This document shows positions 38,299-48,932 of a DNA stretch of 64,000 nt, one piece after another (positions within the stretch are counted from its first letter, which is position 1; every line of letters starts with the position of its first letter). The notes below the pieces were generated by a model. The model did no database searches and had not been told where the DNA came from. It saw only the letters and a program-made list of their open reading frames with translations. The DNA lies in the NCBI RefSeq assembly GCF_022201045.2, contig NC_068557.1:30481501-30545500 (forward strand), read 5' to 3'. The translations under genes and the position numbers were made by a program. This DNA is from Citrus sinensis. Taxonomy: Eukaryota > Streptophyta > Magnoliopsida > Sapindales > Rutaceae.

Positions 38299-40541
38299 GT
38301 TACTGTGACACATCTCTCTCTCGATATCCCTAATAATTAATTTCTTATATTTTAGATTAGAGGATGTTGTCAGTTGGGAAATAAACATATATATAAAGCT
38401 TACTTAGACGCGTAATTTTAACAATTCATCTATGGATTTTATTATACACAATGAATGGATACCCAGTTGGAAACTTGTGCTTCAATTCACTAACCAGCTA
38501 AGTTAATGGTGGATAGTTCGATTTTGAACATTGAGAATGAGGTGGTTAGTTGACTTGTGTAACCATTATAATAATTTGTGCTGCTAAACCGTATATAGAT
38601 GCCATGTATATTGTATATAATATCGCAAGCCCTTCCTTTAATTCATAATCAATCGAAGAAAAAACAAAGAATTAAGGAAATGTATAGCTGGCTAGCTAGA
38701 ATATGCATGATTCGTCATAGACTTATTGACTTTGTATTTGGACATTCGTATTTCAATTTATCTCCATTAAGTGAATTTTCCTAAAGATAATAATTCCTAT
38801 GTCTTCCATTTGAAGAAAAAAAAAAGGAAAAATAGGAGGGAAACATATTTTCATGTCAAAGTTTTCCTTAAAGACAACCTGTGACCATAACAAAAAAACG
38901 ATGAAAAGACTTGTTTGCATCTTTTTCTCATTTTAATTTATTGATCTGAGGGTAATTTCACAGTATCTCTTTATGAATTGACTATCTTCAAATCACTTTA
39001 TTATTTTTGAAAATTATAATTTATTTCTATTTTTGTTAATAATGAAAAAAAATTAATCAACTAGTTCCCATTTTTCTTTTTTTGGTGTATTAAACTATCT
39101 AGTAACTGAATATCACATTGAGTTCCGATTAATCTATATTCGAGCCAGGTATGACCATTAGAATGACAAAACTCTCCTAAAAAGTATTTAATGCAGCTAC
39201 ATTTCCAAATCTCGAACCATTTTTCTTATCTTTTAAACAAAAATGAGAATAACTTAAAAATTTCAAAAATAAAGAGAATAATAATTTAAAAATAATCAAT
39301 TCACAAGAAGATAATGTGAAATTTAGCCTTGTTATAAACTGGTATGAATTAGTAAAAATTTAGGCTCACGCGTGAAGTTGAAAGAAGGAAGATGATTGGT
39401 TGTTAGCGGCAATAACAAAAAGCTGAATAGCCATTATACAAATCACCTTTGACCCATTGTTCAAGTTACTTCATTCTCAAGGATAAAGTTTGTGTGATAT
39501 TAATAAATAAGTGGAATAGCCTTTTGAATGTTACTTTGAAGACACAGTTCACTGTTTCAAATCCTTGTTCGGCCGGATGATCAAAATAACATAAAAAAGT
39601 ATGCAACTGCATATTCGACCTATGATCATCTTGATTTTTTTCTTTCAAAAAACAAAAAAAAAAGAAATTTCATTCTTAAATGGGTTAATTTCTGTGGCGA
39701 ATGTACAATAGAAAGACTATTACAATAATCCTATAATCTTCATTATTTGATATTTCTATTAATTTATGTTATTAGTACGTAGTGTGAAAATCCACAAAGG
39801 CAATACGGCTGGGCGCTGAGCCGGTCATCGATTTCTTGCCACCCAAGAATTGCCACCTTGCAGATTGGAACATAGATAGATTGAAAAATGTGGGGCGTTT
39901 TATATTGTAATAAAAGCGTCACACGCTTCTTCATAAACAATAAAATCCACCATGACTAAAGGCGAGATTTACAAGTTTTAAAATCAAAGCAAGCTGGAGT
40001 TTTATTCAAATAACTTATAACTTGATCTGTATTCAATGCATTGAAGATAGAGACTTCGCTATAAAACTTGTACAATAAATTATCATCAGCGAATTAACTC
40101 GCTTGATTTATCTATACTCAAGAATGTTTTCATGGCTAAAACGTTTGACTTTAATTTTAATCACTTTTGCTTCTATTTAGAGTAAAACGAGCTCATTAAC
40201 TGGCAATGTGTCACAAGTTTATTATGTACCTTTATAAGTATGACTATGCATATGGAAGTAGCAGTTGTATATAGTATCTGTCTATTATGATGCCCTTTTG
40301 GAAGTAGTATTAAGCTTTTGTAGTTAAAGAATAAGAATAAATATTATGCCTCCTATATCATTATATAACTCTTTAACATTGTTTGAATCATTTAAATCGT
40401 TATCAGTTGATGAATGCAGTAATTGTTTTGTGGGCTACTAAGGATTTGATGTTGCTATGCGGTAACCTAAGATGGTGAGATATTGGATGCTTGGACCTTT
40501 AAACATAAACTCACGTTGGGTTTGAAACAATGTTCCAAGCG
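38299..40541. other. Spacer upstream of the ERF091-like gene
   Basis: AT-rich promoter-side DNA. No gene, RNA gene or clear repeat was found. AAGCG at 40537-40541 may be a short flank copy for the next element. Confidence 0.4.
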
Positions 40542-41348
40542 GGTAACAAGTCATTTTCATCCCTAAGATTTAATGTAATATATATTTCATCCCTACTTTT
40601 CAAATAATATCCTAAAATATTCTTCCGTTAACTCACCGTTAGTTTAAAACTATTAACTAGTAATTCACTAAGGTTAAAACATGATTTTTCATTAAAGTGA
40701 TACAAACTAGATTAAAATAATTTTTTATACAATTAAATAACACTACAAAGTATGCAAAATTTATTGATTTTTTCTTAAACGAAATCAACGATGATATAAT
40801 TTAATATAACCATTTAATAATTGTCATAATTAACAAACTGTAATTAACACAATATCTTTAAATCATTTCAAGAAAAATTCAAAAATACCAACAATTTTTA
40901 TGTGCTTGCATGTGCCGACTGCTGAATATCTTTTTTATCTTCAACTCAATTCAAGCCATTTTACAGTGCAATTAGAGAGTATACTTATATGAATAAGAAA
41001 ATTATGATATTTTTGGTACTTAGATCTAGGGTTTATAGGGTTTACATGCCGTCAAAATAGAAAGAAGTGAAAAAAGAATTATTTGAAATAGAAGTTTTTC
41101 ATCTTTTTAGGTATTTCTTATTTAGTGTGATTAGTTAAAATTATTTTTAATTATATGTCAACTTTTATTTATTTTTTTAATTTTCTCTTTGATGAAAAAT
41201 ATTTTTTTATCTTTAATGAATTACTAACAAACGATATTCAATTAATGATGAGTTAATAAAAATATGTTTTGAACTATTATTTAAAAAATAAAAATGAAAT
41301 GAATTGTTGTATGAAACTCTATGAATAAGAAAGATTTTTTCCTGTTAC
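40542..41348. mobile_element. Long-TIR MITE, Mutator-like in build
   Basis: The left arm (about 40551-40710) contains TTTCATCCCTACTTTTCAAA, GTTAACTCACCGTTAG and TAGTAATTCACTAAGG; the right arm (41185-41330) carries the same order inverted with about 70-80% similarity by eye. Both arms exceed 130 bp, which is typical of MULE-derived MITEs. AAGCG flanks both proposed ends (40537-40541 and 41349-41353), but this is shorter than the 9-bp duplication MULEs make. No coding potential inside. Confidence 0.7.
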
Positions 41349-42715
41349 AAGCGTGACCCAGTACCTTGATATTAATTACAGCATTGAAAGCAAATGAAAG
41401 CAAATATTAATTTGCAAATCAGAATCAACTGCCGCCGCTTCCGTTCCAGCTATAAGCATTCAATGAAAAATAAACGTGGATTTTGCTTATCTAAAACATT
41501 TATTGCTTGCATGAGCTTCGTCATTAAAGCAGAAACATATTGTGACAAATCAAATCTTGCCTCTTCAATGAAATTGATTGCCGTAATATACAACAAAATT
41601 AACGAAAACTTTTTAAAGTATATCGCTGATAAAAAGAATACTTACTCTTAATTGAGTGAACAAATTGATAGTAATCTGCAAAAAAAAAAAAATCTAAATT
41701 AATAGAATTACTCAGAGAATAATAATTGCACATTTATAAGCATTTATTTGTGGGCTGCGACGATTTGCTTTGTTGCTTTCGGAAAAGAATGGCCAATATT
41801 GCGAACCAGTAATTCATATCACAATTTGTACACTCAGTTTCTCCAAGCAGCACACATATTTCTTGAAGGATTAATTTAATTAGTTGTTCCATAGCTGTCG
41901 CTCTCCTTTCTGCTGATCATTACATTGTTTAATTTGCAAATTATTAATCACTTGGCAATTTAACTATTTGATGCAGCTTCCTAAAATAAATAAATAAAAT
42001 AAAAATCGATGCAACTCTTTCAATATTAGCTTTTTCAAGTCCTGCTACATTCTGTAATTTGCTTTTGCTATACGTGCACGCGTGGCTCAGCAGAATATAC
42101 AATTCCAGCTAGGGGCCAATTCACACGATCAATTCTTTTCTTAATTGGTACCATGCTTGCCCCTGTGGTTCGCATCTTTAATTTCGTGTTAAAGGCCCCG
42201 CCAATACCAATACTGAAATGTAATTGAATCCGAATACACGATTGCATCCATACTGAAATTATTATTGAGAATAATAATTGGACCATATGCTTGTGTGATC
42301 ACAGTACTGAATGATAAAGTATAGTTGTTTAGAGTCTCGTTTAAAAGTTCCTCATTATTAAGTACTTAAGTTGTCATATTGTTCGTTACATGATTTGTTT
42401 CAATTTAAAATCAAAACACGTGCTCTTCATTAGTAACTAAATACACACAGCCGTACTCTTGAAACCACTTCTATTTTAGATCTAATGGTTAAAAAAGAAA
42501 AAAATACAAACTAAAGGTATGATGCACCAGTTGCATCATCGTAGTTGGATCTAATTTTGAATTTAAAAAATAATATAAGTGTCAATAACTTTGCCTATAA
42601 AATCTGAATTTCAGAACTCGACCACGTTTGTTTGATCAGGAGTAAATTTTTTAATTAAATCACTTTTTTTTTAAATATGTATAAATTATTTTTTGATAGC
42701 TTATAAGTTGTTTTA
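41349..42715. other. AT-rich spacer, nothing recognised
   Basis: An 85-codon plus-strand frame (41394-41651) has no recognisable motif and AT-driven codon use. No gene or element can be supported. Confidence 0.4.
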
Positions 42716-42730
42716 ATATATATATATATA

Positions 42731-42915
42731 GTAGTTTTCTGGTCAGAGATTTTAAAGTACGGGAAAGTCAGGGAAAGCTTTAAAACCACACGGCTTTAAA
42801 GGCTTACAGTTTTAAGCCTTTAAAATCATGCGGTTTTAAGCCTTTAAAACCGTATGGTTTTAAAGGTTTCTTACACTTTTTCGTACTTTAAAATTCATGA
42901 CTGGAACATTTCTCT
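42731..42915. mobile_element. Small hairpin MITE inserted in a TA microsatellite
   Basis: The arms CTGGTCAGAGATTTTAAAGT on the left and CAGTCATGAATTTTAAAGTA (reverse complement of the right side) pair over about 60 bases, both continuing into CTTTAAAACC. The loop region repeats the motif GCCTTTAAAA several times in both orientations. TA runs flank both sides (42716-42730 and 42916-42929), so the element appears to have inserted in, or expanded, a TA repeat. It could fold into one long hairpin as RNA. Confidence 0.65.
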
Positions 42916-42929
42916 CTATATATATATAT

Positions 42930-43774
42930 TAGACTTATTTTTCAATCAATTGACTACCGACAAAATTTATATTTCCAAAAATAATAAAGTTCCTTGTCTA
43001 GTTTACAAGTTTTAAGCTTCGTCAAAACACAAAAGTAATTTGTATATATATATGTAAATGTAATGTGTTGGGACCATCTAAATTAAAAAGCTCAAGAATG
43101 TGTTGGGAGTTGGGAGTTGGGACTATAAGCCTTTCTGGAAGAAACGCTTCTATTTATGAAGTGGCCCCCTCATTATCACAATTGTTTCTCAAAAAACTAA
43201 TCAAATATATATGTATCAAAAAACTCTTTTTTAACTCTTTATTCTTAAAGTGATATTTAAGGGTTATTCACTGAGGTCTTAATTTATCGGTGTTACGAGT
43301 TAATTACATCTGTCTGCGGACATGCAGCATTCTTACTGAAAAAATTCCGTCCAAGAAAGCCATATAGATCGTTTACTATTGAAAATGCATAAAACTTTCA
43401 ATTATCCAGGAATTAAAGTAATTAAGATCAAAGAAATAAAGGATTACATCACTTGTTTGCCTCGAAAGCTATTGAATAACAGTCTGTGACTTTTGAGAAT
43501 TCTACGAATCGAATTTGAGTGTATACCTGCAAAAGATATTTTGATGCTTAAGTTAGTGTTTATCTTTAAAAGAGCTTTTGGATCTCCAAGAATCTGAAAA
43601 TTTCTGATGATTATTAAGGAAATCAGGTAAAAATCATTTTCTTGATCCTTTTGACCTCTATTTATAGACTCAGAGGCGCGGTGTTGGTAGGAGATTCTAT
43701 CTATCATTCGTCTCCTTCGTTTAATTTACACTGTCAGATTTGATAACTATTCTTGTTTGCATCTGACTTTCTTA
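42930..43774. other. Spacer, distal upstream region of the first GDSL gene
   Basis: AT-rich, no gene or element supported. Confidence 0.35.
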
Positions 43775-43800
43775 CACGTGATTCTACTAGTAATCACGTG
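43775..43800. promoter_or_regulatory. Paired inverted G-boxes upstream of the first GDSL lipase gene
   Basis: CACGTGATT and AATCACGTG form a perfect 9-bp inverted repeat around an 8-base spacer, so two CACGTG cores lie 20 bp apart centre to centre, about 720 bp upstream of the 44517 start. G-boxes are bound by bHLH and bZIP factors. Use by this gene is inferred from position only. Confidence 0.4.
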
Positions 43801-44447
43801 CTGCTTTATTGTTAATATTCGAGTCTATTCATTGTCAGCTTTCTCCAGTTCTTTCATATAAATCATCATGTAGTTATCAATTTCCAATATGGAGTTCACG
43901 TAAACCATATCCATATTAGTTTCTAATCCACAATTAGTATAAACTGTAGATGTATTGATTTTTAATTCAAGATTAACACAAGTTATTTCTGTTATTCAAA
44001 TTAACAATTTTAATAGACTTGTGATGCAATGTAAGTGGTTATATATACATATTTTTTTGGCACTTACAACTATAATCTTGTCAAAGTTTAGGTGGAGTTA
44101 ATGATTTCTTAATGTATTTTGTGAACTAATGACTTGCATCATTTGATTGAAACAATAATCGCACGATTATGACACATAATAACATCCAAATTCTTAAACT
44201 AAATTATATTTCCTTTGATGAGACCACGCTTAAGGTTGATTTTGGCAAAAAGCAGTGGAGACCCTAAGACTAATAAGGAAACGTTTGTTGGTTTGGTTTC
44301 CAAACTGCAGCAACCTAATAAATTAGAAATAGTGACGAAATCATCAGAATTTATAAAATTAAAAAAAAAAAAAGCTAGAGAGGGTACTTTTGTCATTTAG
44401 AAATTCGACTTATTAAAAAAAAAAAGGCCAAATGTGGAAGTGGAACC

Positions 44448-44455
44448 TATAAAAT
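44448..44455 (+). promoter_or_regulatory. TATA box of the first GDSL lipase gene
   Basis: CTATAAAA lies about 65 bp upstream of the chosen start. It overlaps the farther upstream ATG at 44454, which would then precede the transcription start, so translation more likely begins at 44517. Confidence 0.5.
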
Positions 44456-44516
44456 GAGAGTTATTTCACCAATGATGATGATGAACACTCATCAGTTCCT
44501 ATTAAAAAAAACAGAT

Positions 44517-47076
44517 ATGGAACTGTATCATAAATATTATAAGCTGCTCCTTCTTCTTCTTCTTCTTCATCTCTTTCTCTGCATGCCATTCTTCAGTTCA
44601 GGAGCACAAGATCTAAGGAAGCAAAGGGCTTGGAATAATTCGGTTTCAGCTATGTTTGTGTTTGGAGACTCAACTGTGGACCCTGGAAATAATAATTTCA
44701 TTAGCACAGCATTTAGAAGCAATTTCCATCCTTACGGACAAGATTTTGAGAACCAAACAGCAACCGGAAGGTTCACAAATGGCCGGCTCACCACTGATTT
44801 TGTAGGTAAATTTTAAACTTATACAATATTGGAAAGCTAATTAATTTATTATCATTAATTTGCAGTTCAGAAGCGGAAATGTGACCGAATTTTGGTTTAT
44901 CGCAGCTTCTTATGTAGGCCTCAAAGAGTACTTGCCTCCTTATTTGGACCCAAATCTTAGCATGGAGGACCTTATGACTGGAGTTAGTTTTGCCTCTGCT
45001 GGCTCTGGATTTGACCCACTCACGCCAAGAATATCTGTCTCTCCCTGCACCTATCTCTTTATATGTATATTCACGCGCACACATTCAAAAATGTGTGATG
45101 ATATATATTAATATCATAGATTGCTGCTGATAAGCAATTTTATTACATGTGTTTTTCCATTACTTTCAGGAAGTTATTGACATGCCAAGGCAACTAGAGT
45201 ATTTTAAGGAGTACAAAAGGAGAGTGGAATCAGCCATTGGAAAGCAAAAAATGGAGCAACATATAAAGAGAGCCGTTTTCCTCATTAGTGCTGGCACAAA
45301 TGACTTCATTGTCAATTATTATGCTCTGCCAATTCGAAGAAAGACCTACACGCTCTCAGGTTACCAGCAGTTTCTCTTCCAACAAGTTAAACAGTTTTTG
45401 CAGGTAATTTGGCCCCCTCTCAATTTCCTAAATCACTAATGTGTTAATTTAGTTAAAAGAAAACACAAAGTTTATGCAATTAGTAAAAATGAAGTATACG
45501 GGCCGCTTCATGATGTTGGCTTTCTGCAATTACCTTCTTGTCCCATCTATTTATACACAATAATTTATTTCACACACACACACACACACAAGTGTTATAG
45601 TAAGGTACTTTCTTGCCGACGAAAAGTTTCATTTAGCAAGCAAGGCTTCATCAGTTAGAGATATTAATTGAACATTAATGATTTGTGTTCCCTGGCCATT
45701 TGAGATTCAGAGGATAGAATTTGACCACATCCACATGCATGCAATAAATAGTAAGCGATATAATGTAGAGACGTCTGCAATTCTTACTTCTTAGTCGTAA
45801 CATAGCATAACGATTCATTGGATGGTGGTTGCTGCTGGATCCCAAACAACTGTCGTCATAAGCTGCTAACAATGATGTGGGTCTGGGTCTTTACAACTTT
45901 GTACTTGCTGCCTGCTGGATGCTAGTATTGCCGGTGAGAATATCCATCCCAACTGTGCTTGAGCACTCTAGTTACGGTTCCAACGCTAATAGCTTAAACT
46001 AATTCCAAAAAGAAATTGTCAAAATCCTCACACGAAATTAAAATCTACGTCATCAACAACAATAAAACTCATTAATTAATTATTCATAAAATTTAGCAAA
46101 ATTCGATAACAACTACATCATATGTGTGTGGGTAGTGATAGATTGATGGTGATGGTGGCCATATCGGTGATGGAAATAGGTGATGAGTGAAGACAATGCT
46201 AGAGAGAAGGAACAAGAAAAATAATAATAAGGGATTAATTGAAAAGTAGGGGCGGATGAAATAATAGGAGGGGTCAAATTATTCTCCAATTAATCCGGGG
46301 ACAATGCGTTCCCTGGGCCAGAATTGCCTCGGCTCACTGCTCCTAGGTCTATAGGCTAAGCCCAAAAGAGCAATTAACCCCGCAGTAGCCCATGAGTGTC
46401 GCATTCAGAACAAGCTCGTCGTCGCAATCTTTAATTTTGATAGCTTAATAATCTAATAAGTATTTAGCTATTGTTTGTGTGTTTAATAATAAATTTATAT
46501 TACAGGGTTTATGGGAAGAAGGAGCCAGAAAAATCGCAGTGTCAGGGCTGCCTCCAATGGGTTGCTTGCCTGCTGTTATCACCCTTAATTCCTACAATGC
46601 GCTTCTTCAGCGTGGCTGTATAGAAAAGTACTCCTTCGTCGCCCGACAATTCAATTTAATGCTCCAAAATGAAGTGAATTCCATGCATTTTGGCACAGCC
46701 CATCTTGGTGCCAAAATCTACTTTGTTGACATATATGCACCGCTGGCTGACATGATCCAAGGCAAAGGAAGACTTGGTAAGAATTTTCTTTAATTTGGCT
46801 AAAATTTCCGTGATTATTTGCAAATTTATTTATTATTAAAAAAATTCTTTTGAGTGGATTATTTATATATATATATTGGCAGGATTTGATGAGGTAGATA
46901 CTGGCTGTTGTGGGAGTGGATATTTGGAAGCGGGGTTTTTATGCAACCCAAATTCAATCGTGTGTGCAGACCCATCAAAATATGTGTTTTGGGATTCAAT
47001 ACATCCAACTGAGAAGACTTGCAACAACGTCTTCAAGGCCTCTCGTTTTATCATAGACGATATAATTGGAGGCTAA
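44517..47076 (+). CDS. GDSL esterase/lipase, secreted
   Basis: Five exons (44517-44805, 44906-45036, 45170-45403, 46506-46776, 46883-47076) join in frame to 372 residues. A signal peptide with an eight-Leu run fills residues 9-30. Family blocks are complete: block I FVFGDSTVDPGNNN with nucleophile Ser52, block III GTNDF in exon 3, and block V DSIHPTEK with Asp346 and His349. The products hydrolyse esters in the wall or apoplast; the substrate is unknown. The exon-2 acceptor is the AG at 44904-44905; an earlier AG at 44874 would add a non-homologous stretch. The donor after exon 2 (TCT|GTCTCT) is weak. Intron 3 is 1.1 kb with a CA repeat at 45573-45591. The gene faces its paralogue at 48933-50726. 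Confidence 0.92.
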
Positions 47077-47119
47077 ATTGTGGTTTAATTATTAAAAGAA
47101 AATCCCAATGTTTAATAAT

Positions 47120-47300
47120 GTTATGAGCTTTTAAAGTAATTGAATCAATTAATTGTTTGGTATACTTTTTTATTTTTTAAAGTGTAGTTGGATGTTTTTA
47201 TAAATTTTATTGTTAAACTATTATATAAAAAAATGACTAAAATAGTCAAAATATTTGATGAAATTTACTTACACATATATAAACATGTAAATATAAAATA
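47120..47300. mobile_element. Partial copy of the Tourist-like MITE family
   Basis: The section 47185-47295 matches 25747-25865: shared blocks include ATTGTTAAACTA, AAATGACTAAA and AAATTTACTTACAC (with small changes) in the same order. Neither end is visible here, so it is a decayed or internal piece. Confidence 0.45.
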
Positions 47301-47565
47301 ATGTTTTAGTTGCCGGTCTCATATTTTATTAAAGTAAAAGACCCTCTAAAAGAAAATAAAAACACATAATATAATATTCTACAACATGAAAATGCGCTCC
47401 ACTGAGATGTGTATATTGGCTTTTATTGTTTATCTTTTACTTGGTGGACTGCGCTCTAAAGTGGTCTAAAAATATTTGTCACATGATACTAATGGATTTC
47501 GTTATGCTTTGTTAAGGGGTTTGACACATTTTATTTGCATTTATCTATTATTTCTTTAACAGAAG

Positions 47566-48252
47566 TGTTTGGGGGTAATACCTCGACAAGACCAGCCACG
47601 ACGGGCAGGTATCTGATAGCAGGATTCTGCGAACAGGTATATTCCGCGGAGATATGGTAGCAGGGGAACACGAGCAGGAATGTTTTGCTTGTACACGAAT
47701 GCACTCTCCATGGGGCCGTAGCGGGAGCCGGCCTCCCACCAGGAGCACAAACGATCCCTGCTAGAGTTCGAGGTGAGGAGACCCGGTCATTGACGGTTGG
47801 TAGGACGTGCACTCCTACCCGAGAATCAAGGCACGAAGTCCATCCAGCCACGACTACGATAACGGAACGCCCACGTCCGAGAGTTGGGGGAGGTAATGGT
47901 CGTGGATTGTGGAAGGCCGAGATTCAGAGGGAGCCTATAAAAAGGTAGCCAACGAAGGAAAAAATGTTAGATTTTTTTACATTGAAACATAGATAAAAAG
48001 AGCTCTGGATAACTGATACTAAAAAGAAGCCATAAGATTAATGGCCGACTTTTTCAGGAAAAGACCTACGTTTCTGACTTGAGTGTCGGAGGGTTTACGC
48101 CGGGAAAACACCCGGTGTGCTCTGACTTGTTTTTGTGTACGCAAGAGTCTATAGAGAAAAGGTCTTACGAGAAGAGATCCTGATCGTGGTCGAGTTGGTT
48201 GAGGAGAGATCTTGGTCGTGGTCGAGCAGAGAACCAAAATGTCGCATCAACA
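47566..48252 (+). mobile_element. Solo LTR, probable Ty3/gypsy, with 5-bp target duplication
   Basis: A 687-bp GC-rich block beginning TGTTTGGGGG and ending ATCAACA is flanked by AGAAG on both sides (47561-47565 and 48253-48257). It contains a TATA element (CCTATAAAAAGG near 47935) and the gypsy-type block CTTGAGTGTCGGAGGG followed by a CCGGG...CCCGG stem near 48078-48115. No internal coding region is attached, so it looks like a lone LTR left by recombination. Short open frames on both strands in it are not genes. Age cannot be estimated from one LTR. Confidence 0.65.
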
Positions 48253-48257
48253 AGAAG

Positions 48258-48932
48258 TTCTCCCTCGTTTTAGTGAGGGAACAGATTGTGGGTTAGTGGA
48301 AGGCCAGCCCAGCAAAGAGCGATCGGTCAAGATATTATTCCTGAAATATGGGGATTTCATGAAGGTGATAAGGAGATTTAATGAAGGGGAACATCACATT
48401 ATACGTTAAACAGATTGCTGAATTATTAGGATGTCCTTTTTTTTCTGAAAGCGAAGAGATTGAGGAAGTAGCGGAAAAAATTAGCGAAGCCATGTATTTT
48501 CGATAATATTAAAGATTTTGAACTAAACAAGAATGTTAAACGGTAAAGTACCAGGTCAAGGGGGAGACTGGAAAAATTAATTTACTCCAGCAATGACGGA
48601 AAGCTTGGTGAAATTATTGGAAGAAAAGTTTGTTGGCTCTGGCCTCTGGGCTCACCTTTGTAACCTTATAGAAGGTTTCAAGTTAATTGATTTCAAGTGC
48701 TTGCTTTTGTTTCATTGATCAATAAGTACTTGAATCTCTTAGAGGATATGGTGAAATTGGTGCACGTTAGTTTATATTTAGAATCTCAATGTATCTTAGT
48801 GTTTTCTACGCTTGATATGCTGTTTCAGTATGGATCGCGTTGAATTTGTCTCAAGTCTCAATTATTCCGAACAAAAAAATAATAATAATAAACAGGGACG
48901 CATAACCTTTTGTCAGAAGTCGATGTCCTTAA
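48258..48932. other. Spacer between solo LTR and second GDSL gene
   Basis: The part 48258-48650 is less AT-rich than ordinary spacer and has an ORF-like texture, but no frame is long or recognisable. It may be another old repeat. The end near 48933 is the 3' side of the minus-strand GDSL gene. Confidence 0.3.

Noticed and set aside
44454-44516. Earlier ATG codons as start of the first GDSL lipase
   Set aside because: They overlap or closely follow a CTATAAAA box, and the extra residues lack signal-peptide character; the start at 44517 leads directly into one.
44875-44905. Use of the acceptor at 44874 for exon 2 of the first GDSL gene
   Set aside because: It would insert residues that no GDSL lipase has between the TDFV and SYVGLKEY blocks and gives the wrong exon length compared with the paralogue.
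47531-47948. Several overlapping open frames on both strands in GC-rich DNA
   Set aside because: They lie in the solo-LTR-like block; high GC content lowers stop frequency and explains them.
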